This document shows, piece after piece, positions 6,201-13,807 of a DNA stretch of 15,548 bases (within the stretch, counting starts at the first letter, position 1; the number at the start of each line of letters is the position of its first letter). Source of the stretch: an uncultured Ruminococcus sp. (GTDB lineage: Bacteria; Bacillota; Clostridia; Oscillospirales; Ruminococcaceae); contig CALEJX010000375.1 of the NCBI GenBank assembly GCA_937898375.1, positions 1 to 15,548 of the forward strand. The letters run 5' to 3'. Made by a program: the position numbers and the translations under genes. The notes beneath the pieces are model-generated. The model did not search any database. It was not told where the DNA came from and saw only the letters and a program-made list of their open reading frames with translations.

Positions 6201-8729
6201 GTGAGCGATTATAACGTTATTGACACTGATGTTGAAGCGATAATGAAAGAATCTTTCATTCAATATTCAATGGCGGTAATTGTATCCAGAGCCTTACCTG
6301 ATGTAAGGGACGGACTTAAACCTGTTCACAGAAGAATTTTATATACCATGTATGAAAACGGTCTTACACCTGACCAGCCATACAGAAAGTGCGCCGACAC
6401 AGTTGGATCTGTGCTTGGTAAATATCACCCTCACGGCGACGCATCAGTTTATGACGCACTTGTTAGACTTGCACAGAAGTTCTCAATGAGATATCCTCTT
6501 GTTGACGGTCACGGAAACTTCGGTTCTGTTGACGGCGACCCTCCGGCTGCCTACCGTTATACTGAGGCTAAAATGGCTAAGATGTCAGTAAATATGCTGA
6601 CAGATATAAACAAAACAACTGTAGATTTTCAGTCAAACTATGATGACAGACTGAAAGAACCTGTAGTATTGCCGTCAAGATTTCCAAATCTTCTCTGTAA
6701 CGGCTCAGTAGGTATCGCTGTGGGCATGGCAACGAATATCCCTCCACATAACCTCCATGAAGTTATAGAGGGCATGAAAACTGTCATGAAAAACCCTGAT
6801 TGCACACTTGATGAGCTTATGCAGAGCATAAAGGGTCCTGACTTCCCTACAGGCGGTATCATCATGGGCAGATCGGGTATCAGAGCGGCTTATGGTACAG
6901 GACGAGGCAAGATAACACTGCGTTCAAAGACTTCTATCGAAGAGATAAAGGGTAGAAACTGCATTATCGTCACTGAGATACCTTACATGGTAAACAAGGC
7001 AAGACTTGTTGAGTCTATAGCTGACCTTGTTAAAGAAAAGCGTATCGACGGAATACATTATATCAACGATGAGTCCGGCAAGGACGGAATGAGAATAGTT
7101 ATCGAGCTGAAAAAGGATGCTAATCCGCAGGTAGTTCTCAACAAGCTGTTCAGCTATACACAGCTTCAGGATACTGTAGGCGTTATAATGCTTGCCCTTG
7201 TAAATGGTATACCAAAGGTTTTGACCCTCAAGGAAATGCTTGAGCAGTATATCGATTTTCAGGTCGATGTTATCACAAGAAGAACTAAGTTCGACCTTAA
7301 CAAGGCTAAGGAAAGAGAGCATATCTTAAAGGGTCTTGTTATCGCACTTGATAATATCGACGAAGTTATCGAGATAATGAAAACTTCAAAGAATATCCCT
7401 GAGGCTAAGCAAAGACTTAATCAGCGTTTTGGTCTGACGGATATTCAGGCTGACCATATCGCAAATATGACCCTTGGCCGTCTGACAGGTATGGAAAGAC
7501 AGAAGATAATCGACGAGTTGGCTGAAATCGAAGTCAAGATAGCCGACCTTGAAGATATCCTTGCAAATCATCAGAGAATACTTGATATCATCATTGAAGA
7601 AGTCGAGGCTATTCAGGATAAGTTCGGTGACGAGAGAAGAACTCAGATCGAAAATGTCAGCGGCGAAGTTGATATCGAAGACCTTATCCCTGTTGAAGAA
7701 AGCGTTGTTACTTATACAAACGCAGGATATATAAAGAGAATGCCTGTTTCAGAGTATAAGGCGCAGAAACGTGGCGGACGTGGCGTAACGGGTATGAAAC
7801 AGCGTGAGGACGATTATATCGACGAACTTCAGACCTGTTCTTCACATGACAATATACTCTTTATCTCAAATAAGGGCATAATGTATAAGCTCAAATGCTA
7901 TGAGCTTCCTGAGGGTTCAAAGGCTTCAAGAGGTACGAATATCGTAAATCTTCTTGAACTCGGCGAGGGCGAGAAGATTGCCGCAATGATAAAAACTGCC
8001 GACTTTGACGAGGGCAAGTATATCGTTATGGTAACAAAGAACGGCAAGATAAAGAGAACTCCTCTCACTTCCTACAGAAATGTAAGAAAGAATGGTCTTA
8101 TCGCTATCGGTCTTGACGAGGGCGACGAGATAGCAGGAGTAAGAATGACCTTTGGCGACAATGAGGTTATCGTTGCAACGCATAATGGTTATGCTATCAG
8201 GATAAGAGAGACCGATATAAGAGAGATGTCAAGAGTTGCCCACGGCGTAAAGGCTATAAAACTCAGGGGCAGCGACTATGTTGTTTCAATGGCAAGAGTA
8301 AGAGAGGGCGCAAGCGTTCTCACTGTTGCAGAAAATGGTCTTGGCAGACGTGTTCCGCTGGAATCTTATAAGGTTCAGAACAGAGGCGGCTATGGTCTTA
8401 TGAACTATAAGAGCGGCGGCGTATGCGGAATAAAGGTCGTTGATGACAATGATGATATCATAATGATATCTACAGACGGCGTTGTTATCAGAATAAGAGC
8501 CTGCGATATCAGCATGATGAGCAGATACTCCCGTGGCGTAAGACTTATGAGAGTCGGCGAGGACGGCAGAGTGGTTTCATTCACAAGAACTGAGCATGAC
8601 GACGATGCTGAAACGGCAGAGGTTGAAAAGGCTACTGATGAAGAGATAGCCGAAGCTCAGGCTGAGGAAAACGCTGAGGTCATCGAAGAGAATACTGAAA
8701 GCGCTGAGAATGAGGACACAGAAGAATAA
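6201..8729 (+). CDS. gyrA: DNA gyrase subunit A
   Basis: The breakage-reunion subunit of gyrase, 842 residues from GTG 6201. I prefer this start because AAGGAG (6187-6192) lies 8 nt before it, while the in-frame GTG 6192 sits inside that site. The N-terminal winged-helix domain has RALPDVRDGLKPVHRRILY and the quinolone region GKYHPHGDASVYD (about 73-85). The catalytic Tyr is Tyr120 in AAYRYTE. The C-terminal beta-pinwheel includes the GyrA box as QKRGGRG (around residue 520), which supports gyrase rather than topoisomerase IV. Residue Ala81 replaces the Ser that binds fluoroquinolones in E. coli (Ser83), while Asp85 (E. coli Asp87) is kept. The last 45 residues form an acidic tail (22 Asp/Glu). 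It is followed by a palindrome-rich spacer and a hairpin terminator. Confidence 0.98.
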   Translation: MSDYNVIDTDVEAIMKESFIQYSMAVIVSRALPDVRDGLKPVHRRILYTMYENGLTPDQPYRKCADTVGSVLGKYHPHGDASVYDALVRLAQKFSMRYPLVDGHGNFGSVDGDPPAAYRYTEAKMAKMSVNMLTDINKTTVDFQSNYDDRLKEPVVLPSRFPNLLCNGSVGIAVGMATNIPPHNLHEVIEGMKTVMKNPDCTLDELMQSIKGPDFPTGGIIMGRSGIRAAYGTGRGKITLRSKTSIEEIKGRNCIIVTEIPYMVNKARLVESIADLVKEKRIDGIHYINDESGKDGMRIVIELKKDANPQVVLNKLFSYTQLQDTVGVIMLALVNGIPKVLTLKEMLEQYIDFQVDVITRRTKFDLNKAKEREHILKGLVIALDNIDEVIEIMKTSKNIPEAKQRLNQRFGLTDIQADHIANMTLGRLTGMERQKIIDELAEIEVKIADLEDILANHQRILDIIIEEVEAIQDKFGDERRTQIENVSGEVDIEDLIPVEESVVTYTNAGYIKRMPVSEYKAQKRGGRGVTGMKQREDDYIDELQTCSSHDNILFISNKGIMYKLKCYELPEGSKASRGTNIVNLLELGEGEKIAAMIKTADFDEGKYIVMVTKNGKIKRTPLTSYRNVRKNGLIAIGLDEGDEIAGVRMTFGDNEVIVATHNGYAIRIRETDIREMSRVAHGVKAIKLRGSDYVVSMARVREGASVLTVAENGLGRRVPLESYKVQNRGGYGLMNYKSGGVCGIKVVDDNDDIIMISTDGVVIRIRACDISMMSRYSRGVRLMRVGEDGRVVSFTRTEHDDDAETAEVEKATDEEIAEAQAEENAEVIEENTESAENEDTEE

Positions 8730-8755
8730 AGATAAAGAGTAAAAGCAGAAAAAAA

Positions 8756-8852
8756 CGGGCGAATGCTGTTCGCCCCTACATACAAACAGCGTATTTACGC
8801 AAGTTGTAGGGAAACAGCTCCATTTCTATTTCACAGAAATGCGACGTCTCGC
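8756..8852. repeat. Palindrome-rich intergenic element
   Basis: Several inverted repeats are packed between gyrA and its terminator: GGGCGAA/TTCGCCC (8757-8763/8769-8775), CCCTACA/TGTAGGG (8774-8780/8805-8811) enclosing GCGTA/TACGC (8789-8793/8796-8800), ATTTCT/AGAAAT (8822-8827/8835-8840) and GCGA/TCGC (8841-8844/8849-8852). No ORF with a ribosome binding site is present. The look is that of a dispersed non-coding repeat of the kind common in gut Firmicutes, but only one copy is visible here. The first hairpin followed on the minus strand by GTTTTTT could also end minus-strand transcripts. Confidence 0.45.
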
Positions 8853-8878
8853 TTGTTCGGGTCTTTTTCAACACTCTC

Positions 8879-8907
8879 AACGGACGGCTTCAAACCGTCC
8901 GTTTTTT
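8879..8907 (+). terminator. gyrA intrinsic terminator
   Basis: AACGGACGG (8879-8887) pairs with CCGTCCGTT (8895-8903) around a 7-nt loop, and a six-T run follows at 8902-8907. The 9-bp GC-rich stem with T tract is a good Rho-independent terminator for the gyrase transcript. The right arm and T tract are identical to those of the secF terminator. Confidence 0.85.
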
Positions 8908-8931
8908 ATGTCATTATGATTTTCAGGCAAC

Positions 8932-8968
8932 AAAAAAAGGTGAGCGGCACATGACCGTTCACCTTTTT
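8932..8968 (-). terminator. serS intrinsic terminator, likely bidirectional
   Basis: AAAAAGGTGAGCGG (8934-8947) pairs with CCGTTCACCTTTTT (8955-8968) around loop CACATGA. All 14 positions pair, with one G-U. Read on the minus strand, the hairpin begins 11 nt after the serS stop and ends in seven T residues. On the plus strand it ends in five T residues, so it may also back up gyrA termination. Confidence 0.85.
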
Positions 8969-8979
8969 GCATATCAAAA

Positions 8980-10263
8980 TTACTTTGTTATCTTGTCCTT
9001 GCCGCCCATGTACATTCTCAGTGGCTCAGGGATATTAACTGTTCCGTCAGCGTTGAGATTGTTCTCAAGGAATGCGATAAGCATTCTTGGAGGAGCAACA
9101 ACTGTGTTGTTAAGAGTGTGAGCGAAGTACTTTGTGCCGTCCTCTGTCTTTATTCTTATGCCAAGACGTCTTGCCTGTGCGTCGCCAAGATTTGAGCATG
9201 AACCAACTTCAAAATACTTCTTCTGTCTTGGGCTCCATGCCTCAACGTCACAGCTCTTTACCTTAAGGTCTGCAAGGTCGCCTGAACAGCACTCAAGTGT
9301 TCTTACAGGGATATCAAGTGAACGGAAGAAATCAACAGAGTTTTGCCACAGCTTGTCATACCATGCCATGCTGTCCTCTGGTTTGCAGACAACTATCATT
9401 TCCTGTTTCTCAAACTGGTGTATTCTGTAAACGCCTCTCTCTTCGATGCCGTGTGCGCCAACTTCTTTTCTGAAACATGGCGAATAGCTTGTGAGAGTTT
9501 TTGGAAGCTCGCCCTCTGGGATAATAGTGTCTATAAATCTGCCTATCATTGAATGCTCAGAAGTACCGATAAGATAAAGATCCTCGCCCTCTATCTTGTA
9601 CATCATGCCTTCCATTTCAGAAAAACTCATTACGCCTGTAACAACATCTGAACGTATCATGTAAGGTGGAATGAAATATGTGAAACCTCTGTCTATCATG
9701 AAATCTCTTGCATAAGAAAGAATTGCAGAATGAAGTCTTGCAATGTCGCCCATAAGATAATAGAAGCCGTTTCCTGATGTCCTTCTTGCACTGTCAAGAT
9801 CAATGCCGTTAAAGCTTTCCATAATGTCAACATGATATGGAATCTCATAATCAGGAACAACAGGCTCACCGAACTTTTCGATCTCTACATTCTCGCTGTC
9901 GTCCTTGCCTATTGGAACGCTTGGGTCGATTATGTTAGGGATAACGAGCATTCTCTCACGGATCTTAGCTTCAAGGTCTTTTTCCTTTTCAGCCATAGCG
10001 TCAAGCTCAGTGCCGATAGCGGAAACCTCAGCCTTGACTTTCTCAGCTTCGTCTTTCTGACCCTTAGCCATAAGACCGCCTATCTGCTTGCTCATTACCT
10101 TTCTTTTATTTCTCAGCTCGTCAGCCTTTGTTTTAGCTGCTCTGTATTCTTCGTCAAACTGAGCTACCTCGTCAACAAGAACGAGCTTTTCGTCCTGAAA
10201 CTTCTTTTTGATGTTTTCCTTGACAAGCTCAGGGTTTGTACGGATAAGCTTAATATCAATCAT
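8980..10263 (-). CDS. serS: Seryl-tRNA synthetase
   Basis: A class II aminoacyl-tRNA synthetase that charges tRNA-Ser (and tRNA-Sec where present) with serine. The 427 residues fit the family. Residues about 27-105 form the long antiparallel coiled coil that contacts the tRNA variable arm (rich in Lys/Glu/Ala heptads). The TSE serine-site motif is in LIGTSEHSM, motif 2 is CFRKEVGAHGIEERGVYR and motif 3 is AHTLNNTVVAPPRMLIAFLE, followed by the usual C-terminal PEPLRMYMGG. Motifs 2 and 3 differ from the E. coli type (GRDTRG and LNGSGLAVGR), suggesting a distinct bacterial subtype. I chose ATG 10263 because AAAAGGAG (10272-10279) lies 8 nt upstream. A TTG at 10290 has no such site. It is transcribed alone, convergent with gyrA and divergent from secD. 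Confidence 0.96.
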   Translation of the reverse strand: MIDIKLIRTNPELVKENIKKKFQDEKLVLVDEVAQFDEEYRAAKTKADELRNKRKVMSKQIGGLMAKGQKDEAEKVKAEVSAIGTELDAMAEKEKDLEAKIRERMLVIPNIIDPSVPIGKDDSENVEIEKFGEPVVPDYEIPYHVDIMESFNGIDLDSARRTSGNGFYYLMGDIARLHSAILSYARDFMIDRGFTYFIPPYMIRSDVVTGVMSFSEMEGMMYKIEGEDLYLIGTSEHSMIGRFIDTIIPEGELPKTLTSYSPCFRKEVGAHGIEERGVYRIHQFEKQEMIVVCKPEDSMAWYDKLWQNSVDFFRSLDIPVRTLECCSGDLADLKVKSCDVEAWSPRQKKYFEVGSCSNLGDAQARRLGIRIKTEDGTKYFAHTLNNTVVAPPRMLIAFLENNLNADGTVNIPEPLRMYMGGKDKITK

Positions 10264-10323
10264 TTTACATACTCCTTTTAGCTGACGCAAAATATCCTCT
10301 GCGCCGCAATATTTATCCTTTTA

Positions 10324-10352
10324 ATAATATCACTAAAAGGTGATTTTGTCAA
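10324..10352 (-). promoter_or_regulatory. serS promoter
   Basis: On the minus strand, TTGACA (10352-10347) and TATTAT (10329-10324) are spaced by 17 nt. Transcription should begin near 10317, leaving a leader of about 55 nt. That is too short for a T-box riboswitch. Confidence 0.8.
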
Positions 10353-10504
10353 GACAAAGCCCCTTTAAAACAGGCTTTGAGAGAACTTATTTCAGACATA
10401 ATATTTTAGATGATACCGCACAAGTCATGATTAGCGGCTTTGTATACAATTCTTATGCAATATTGCCTTTATCTTGATAAACAGTGCGAATTTCATAAAA
10501 ACTA
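10353..10504. other. Gene-free spacer between the serS and secD promoters
   Basis: This is the middle of the 357-nt serS/secD divergent intergenic region. I see no ORF with a ribosome binding site and no RNA gene. The only structure noted is CAAAGCC/GGCTTTG (10355-10361/10373-10379), a 7-bp stem with an 11-nt loop just upstream of the serS -35, possibly an operator-like inverted repeat. Confidence 0.3.
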
Positions 10505-10533
10505 TTGACATTTTGTATCAAACGTTTTATAAT
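10505..10533 (+). promoter_or_regulatory. secD-secF promoter with perfect consensus
   Basis: TTGACA (10505-10510), a 17-nt spacer and TATAAT (10528-10533) match the sigma-A consensus exactly. The transcript would begin near 10540, with about 80 nt of leader. The leader holds two small stems, GGGC/GCCC (10557-10560/10568-10571) and AAGCC/GGCTT (10583-10587/10591-10595), before AGGAGG at 10608-10613. Confidence 0.88.
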
Positions 10534-10620
10534 TATAAGGTGAATGTGTTCGTTATGGGCGTATTGTGCCCTGACAGCAGAAAAGCCTTTGGCTTAATAA
10601 ATTTATCAGGAGGATTAAAG

Positions 10621-12003
10621 GTGCGAAAAATCAAAAAACCCGTGTTTTTTATCGTGCTTTTGTGTATAATTGCATTCGGTTACCTTACTTATGCAGGAAT
10701 ACATACTCAGTACGGGGATATAAAAACAAGCTATATCAAGGGTGTTGAAGATATCCGTTGGGGTATCGATATTCAGGGCGGCGTAAATGCAACATTTGAG
10801 CCTGCCGATAATTATGACGCCACAAAAGACGAAATGGACGCTGCAAAGGCTGTTATCGAGCAAAGACTTGTAAGCCTTAACATTACAGACAGCGAGGTCT
10901 ATGTAGACTATAAGAAAAATAAGGTAATGGTGTCATTCCCATGGCAGGCTAACGAAGAAAGCTTTGACCCTGAGGCTGCCGTTTCTGAGCTTGGCGAAAC
11001 TGCAAAGCTTGTGTTCAGAAAGGGTACAGAAGAAACAGGCGAGCAGGTGCTTACCGGTAATGACGTTAAAAAGGCTGAGGTAAGACAGACTCAGGACGAA
11101 ACTACAGGAAATATCAAGTATGTTGTAAGCCTGACTCTTAACAACAGCGGTAAAAAAGCTTTTGCCGACGCAACAACTGAGCTTGCTGGAAACGGCTCTA
11201 TCTCTATTTGGATGGACGATAAGTGCATCTCTGCTCCAAGTGTAAATTCAGCTATCACTGACGGCGAGTGCGTTATCGAGGGAAGCTTCACATATGATTC
11301 CGCAAAAGCTCTTGCAGATAAGATAAACGCAGGTTCTATCCCATTTGACCTTAAAACAACAAGCACAAACATCATTTCGCCAACACTCGGCGAGGGCGCA
11401 AAGAATGCCATGGTGCTTGCAGGACTTATCGCATTTATCGTTATCGCTGCATATATCATCACTGTATATAAGCTGCCTGGCGTTGTTGCTTCTATCGCGC
11501 TTATAGGTCAGGTAATAGGCTCTATCGCCTGCATAACAGGCTTCTTTGGAAATATCGACAGCTTTACACTGACTATCCCTGGCATCGCAGGTATTATCCT
11601 TTCTATCGGTATGGGTGTTGATGCTAACGTTATCACAGCCGAGAGAATAAAGGAAGAGCTTAACAACGGCAAGACCCTTAACGGAGCTATCGAGCTTGGC
11701 TATAAGAGAGCATGGAGCGCCGTGTTTGACGGAAATATCACAGTAGTATTCGTTGCAATTATCCTTATGGGTGCGTTCGGACCTACAGACAGCGTTTTCG
11801 GAACACTTCTCAGCCCTATATTCTCAGTATTTGGCGCAAGCACAGCAGGTACTATCTATTCACTTGGATATACTCTTCTTGTAGGTATCCTCCTGAACTT
11901 CGTATTCGGTATCTTCTGCTCAAGACTTATGCTTTCGTCCCTCTCAAAGTTCAAGTGCTTTAAGAAACGTAAGCTTTACGGAGGTGCTGAAATAAATGAG
12001 TAA
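10621..12003 (+). CDS. secD: Protein translocase subunit SecD
   Basis: SecD pairs with SecF in an RND-type membrane complex that uses the proton (or sodium) gradient to help the SecYEG channel release exported proteins. From GTG 10621 the protein has 460 residues, shorter than E. coli SecD (615), as is common in Firmicutes. The first membrane helix lies at about residues 6-26. The family motif WGIDIQGG starts near 47 and is followed by the extracytoplasmic head domain (about 50-255). Five more helices run from about 262 to 440. The ion-relay motif GMGVDANV holds Asp334, and a basic tail (KCFKKRK) follows. AGGAGG (10608-10613) lies 7 nt before the GTG. Upstream in-frame codons back to 10474 lie before or within the promoter and leader, so are rejected. 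It overlaps secF by 8 nt. Confidence 0.95.
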   Translation: MRKIKKPVFFIVLLCIIAFGYLTYAGIHTQYGDIKTSYIKGVEDIRWGIDIQGGVNATFEPADNYDATKDEMDAAKAVIEQRLVSLNITDSEVYVDYKKNKVMVSFPWQANEESFDPEAAVSELGETAKLVFRKGTEETGEQVLTGNDVKKAEVRQTQDETTGNIKYVVSLTLNNSGKKAFADATTELAGNGSISIWMDDKCISAPSVNSAITDGECVIEGSFTYDSAKALADKINAGSIPFDLKTTSTNIISPTLGEGAKNAMVLAGLIAFIVIAAYIITVYKLPGVVASIALIGQVIGSIACITGFFGNIDSFTLTIPGIAGIILSIGMGVDANVITAERIKEELNNGKTLNGAIELGYKRAWSAVFDGNITVVFVAIILMGAFGPTDSVFGTLLSPIFSVFGASTAGTIYSLGYTLLVGILLNFVFGIFCSRLMLSSLSKFKCFKKRKLYGGAEINE

Positions 12004-12976
12004 AGAAAGAAAGACCCTGAATGTTGTGGGTCACAGCAAAATATTCTATTCCATATCATGCGCACTTATCGCAATTTTTATCATTCTTACATTTGTTATA
12101 GGTCTTAATGTCGCTATCGAGTTCAAAGGCGGTACAGTTCTGACTTATACATATGAGGGAGATATAAAGACCTCTGACGTTTCAAAGACCGTTTCTAACA
12201 GTATCGGTGATAAATGTACTGTTACGCTCGGCGAAAACACAGGAAACGCAGGCAAAACAGTAGAAATAAAGTTTTCTTCAACAAAGGGTATAAGCGACGA
12301 TAAGCAGAATACCCTGAAAACAGCCCTTGAAAAGGACTTCCCTGATAACAATATCGAAGTTTATGAATCAAACGACGTTGCGGCTTCAAGTGGTATGAAC
12401 TTCTTCTTCAAGTGCCTTGCAGCCTGCGCTCTTGCAATGGTCATCACTATCATCTATATCGGCTTTAGATTTAAGAAGATAGGCGGTATCTCAGCAGGTG
12501 TGTTCTCAGTAGTTGCTCTTGCACACGATATGTGCATGGTATATGGTTGTTTTGTAATATGCAGATTTGACATCAACGCAAACTTTATGGCAGTTCTGCT
12601 GACTATTCTTGGATATTCTATCAACGCTACTATCATCATCTACGATAGAATAAGAGAGAATGAAAACCTCCTTGGCAACAAAATGGAGCTTGAAGACCTT
12701 GTAAACCTCTCTATCACACAGACAATGGGACGTTCAATCCATACAACTGTTACAACAGTTCTTGCTATGGCTACAGTTTGTGTAGTCTGCATAATCTGCG
12801 GCGTAACATCTATCCTGAGCTTTGCTTTCCCTCTTATCATCGGTATGATATCAGGTGTTTATTCTTCTAACTGTATCGCACCTACACTGTGGGTACATTG
12901 GAAAAAACATCAGGCAAAGAAGTCACATTCAGGTTCAAAAACAGGCAGCTCAAAGAAAAAGACTGCAAGAAGATAA
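11996..12976 (+). CDS. secF: Protein translocase subunit SecF
   Basis: Partner of SecD, with 326 residues and six expected membrane helices: the first near 19-38, then a periplasmic-side domain (about 45-130, beginning with the family motif IEFKGGTVLTYTY), then five helices from about 137 to 300. Conserved motifs include FKGG, YDRIREN (215-221) and QTMGRSIHTT with Arg246. The motif usually written SINDT is SINAT here: Ala211 stands where most SecF proteins have an Asp. The C-terminal tail is short and very basic (KKKTARR), as expected for a cytoplasmic end. ATG 11996 overlaps the end of secD and is preceded by GGAGGT (11980-11985), so the two are translationally coupled. A strong hairpin terminator begins 7 nt after the stop. 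Confidence 0.95.
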   Translation: MSKERKTLNVVGHSKIFYSISCALIAIFIILTFVIGLNVAIEFKGGTVLTYTYEGDIKTSDVSKTVSNSIGDKCTVTLGENTGNAGKTVEIKFSSTKGISDDKQNTLKTALEKDFPDNNIEVYESNDVAASSGMNFFFKCLAACALAMVITIIYIGFRFKKIGGISAGVFSVVALAHDMCMVYGCFVICRFDINANFMAVLLTILGYSINATIIIYDRIRENENLLGNKMELEDLVNLSITQTMGRSIHTTVTTVLAMATVCVVCIICGVTSILSFAFPLIIGMISGVYSSNCIAPTLWVHWKKHQAKKSHSGSKTGSSKKKTARR

Positions 12977-12982
12977 AATTTT

Positions 12983-13018
12983 ACGGACGGTATGTAAAAA
13001 GCATACCGTCCGTTTTTT
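12983..13018 (+). terminator. secF intrinsic terminator
   Basis: ACGGACGGTATG (12983-12994) pairs perfectly with CATACCGTCCGT (13002-13013) around loop TAAAAAG, and T residues run 13013-13018. The hairpin lies between the convergent secF and radC genes. On the minus side the tail is AAAATTTTA, so it is weaker as a radC terminator. Confidence 0.92.
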
Positions 13019-13031
13019 ATGCAAAGTATTT

Positions 13032-13727
13032 TTAGCATTCCATATCGTGGATAAGCCCGCAGTTTCGCATGGAGATAGTTCCGTTCTTGCCTGTTATATA
13101 ATGGTCAAGAACTGTCACGCCTAAACATCTCATATATCTCATTATCTCACGGGTGAGAGTAACGTCCTCCTGTGAGGGTGTGTTGGGTGCGTCAGGGTGA
13201 TTGTGGGCAAGGATAACAATGTCAGTGCCGCTGTTGAGAACAGCTTTTGTAAGCTCACGGAAATCAACAGGTGTAAACCTTGTTCCGCCTGCGGATATGT
13301 CCGTCACGCTTTTTATGTGAAAGCCTGAGTCGATACAAATGACTTTGAATTTCTCCTGCTTCTCATTTCTGAAACAGCTGTTTACAAAACTCAGTGCCGC
13401 AGATATGTTCCTTATGTCTATCCTGCTGTCTGTGACAGTTGAGCAGTAGTTTATAAGCTCTCTGAAAAATAAGAGTGAGTTCGCAGAACTTTCGCCCATG
13501 TCTTTTACCGAAGAAAGCTCCTCCACAGAAGCGTTAAGAACGCCGTTTAAGCTTCCAAACTTTTTTATAAGCTCGTGGGCAATATCGTTGGTATTTTTTC
13601 TCGGTACAATGTAAAATAAAAGCATTTCAAGTATCTCATGCTCAGAAAAACCCTTGAAATTTCCCGATTCTTTGAAACGCTTTCTCATTCTCTCTCTGTG
13701 ACCGCCGTGGTCTGCCTGACTTCCCAT
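13032..13727 (-). CDS. radC: RadC family JAB/MPN-domain protein
   Basis: A 231-residue protein with the two-part RadC layout. An N-terminal helical region has a helix-hairpin-helix-like segment (SVKDMGESSANSL, about 73-85). The C-terminal JAB/MPN metalloprotease-like domain holds the metal motif AHNHPDAPNTPSQED (His175, His177, Asp188) and an upstream Glu158 in the VDFREL strand. Despite the name, the B. subtilis and E. coli proteins have no proven repair role, and the substrate is unknown. All expected metal ligands are present, so the domain looks intact. ATG 13727 has GAGGTG (13733-13738) six bases upstream. A TTG-type start at 13763 would lie inside the promoter. It is transcribed alone, convergent with secDF. 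Confidence 0.93.
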   Translation of the reverse strand: MGSQADHGGHRERMRKRFKESGNFKGFSEHEILEMLLFYIVPRKNTNDIAHELIKKFGSLNGVLNASVEELSSVKDMGESSANSLLFFRELINYCSTVTDSRIDIRNISAALSFVNSCFRNEKQEKFKVICIDSGFHIKSVTDISAGGTRFTPVDFRELTKAVLNSGTDIVILAHNHPDAPNTPSQEDVTLTREIMRYMRCLGVTVLDHYITGKNGTISMRNCGLIHDMEC

Positions 13728-13745
13728 TTTATCACCTCGTATACA

Positions 13746-13774
13746 AGTATAAAATATCCGCACTTTTTTGTCAA
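13746..13774 (-). promoter_or_regulatory. radC promoter with very short leader
   Basis: On the minus strand, TTGACA (13774-13769) and TATACT (13751-13746) are 17 nt apart. The start would be near 13739, directly at the Shine-Dalgarno sequence (13738-13733), giving a leader of only about 12 nt. Confidence 0.8.
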
Positions 13775-13776
13775 TA

Positions 13777-13807
13777 AAAAAAGAAAGCCGCTAAGACTTT
13801 CTTTTTT
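13777..13807 (-). terminator. A/T-rich hairpin abutting the radC -35 element
   Basis: AAAAAAGAAAG (13777-13787) and CTTTCTTTTTT (13797-13807) form an 11-bp stem with loop CCGCTAAGA. T runs flank it on either strand. No annotated gene reads into it from either side, so it may end a minus-strand transcript starting near 13946, or insulate radC. The low G/C of the stem makes its strength uncertain. Confidence 0.5.

Noticed and set aside
8763..8954. Plus-strand ORF after gyrA
   Set aside because: No ribosome binding site. It runs through hairpins and two terminators, so it is non-coding repeat DNA.
9832..10281. Plus-strand 149-residue ORF opposite serS
   Set aside because: It is antisense to the coiled-coil region of serS. 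The apparent openness comes from the Lys/Glu/Ala-rich sense strand.
10264..10470. T-box riboswitch upstream of serS
   Set aside because: The promoter at 10324-10352 leaves about 55 nt of leader, and no antiterminator stem or T-box sequence is visible.
10474..10620. 49-residue N-terminal extension of SecD, possibly a leader or arrest peptide
   Set aside because: It lies before or within the perfect promoter (10505-10533), is in frame with secD without a stop, and the GTG 10621 has AGGAGG at 7 nt. There is no arrest-peptide motif.
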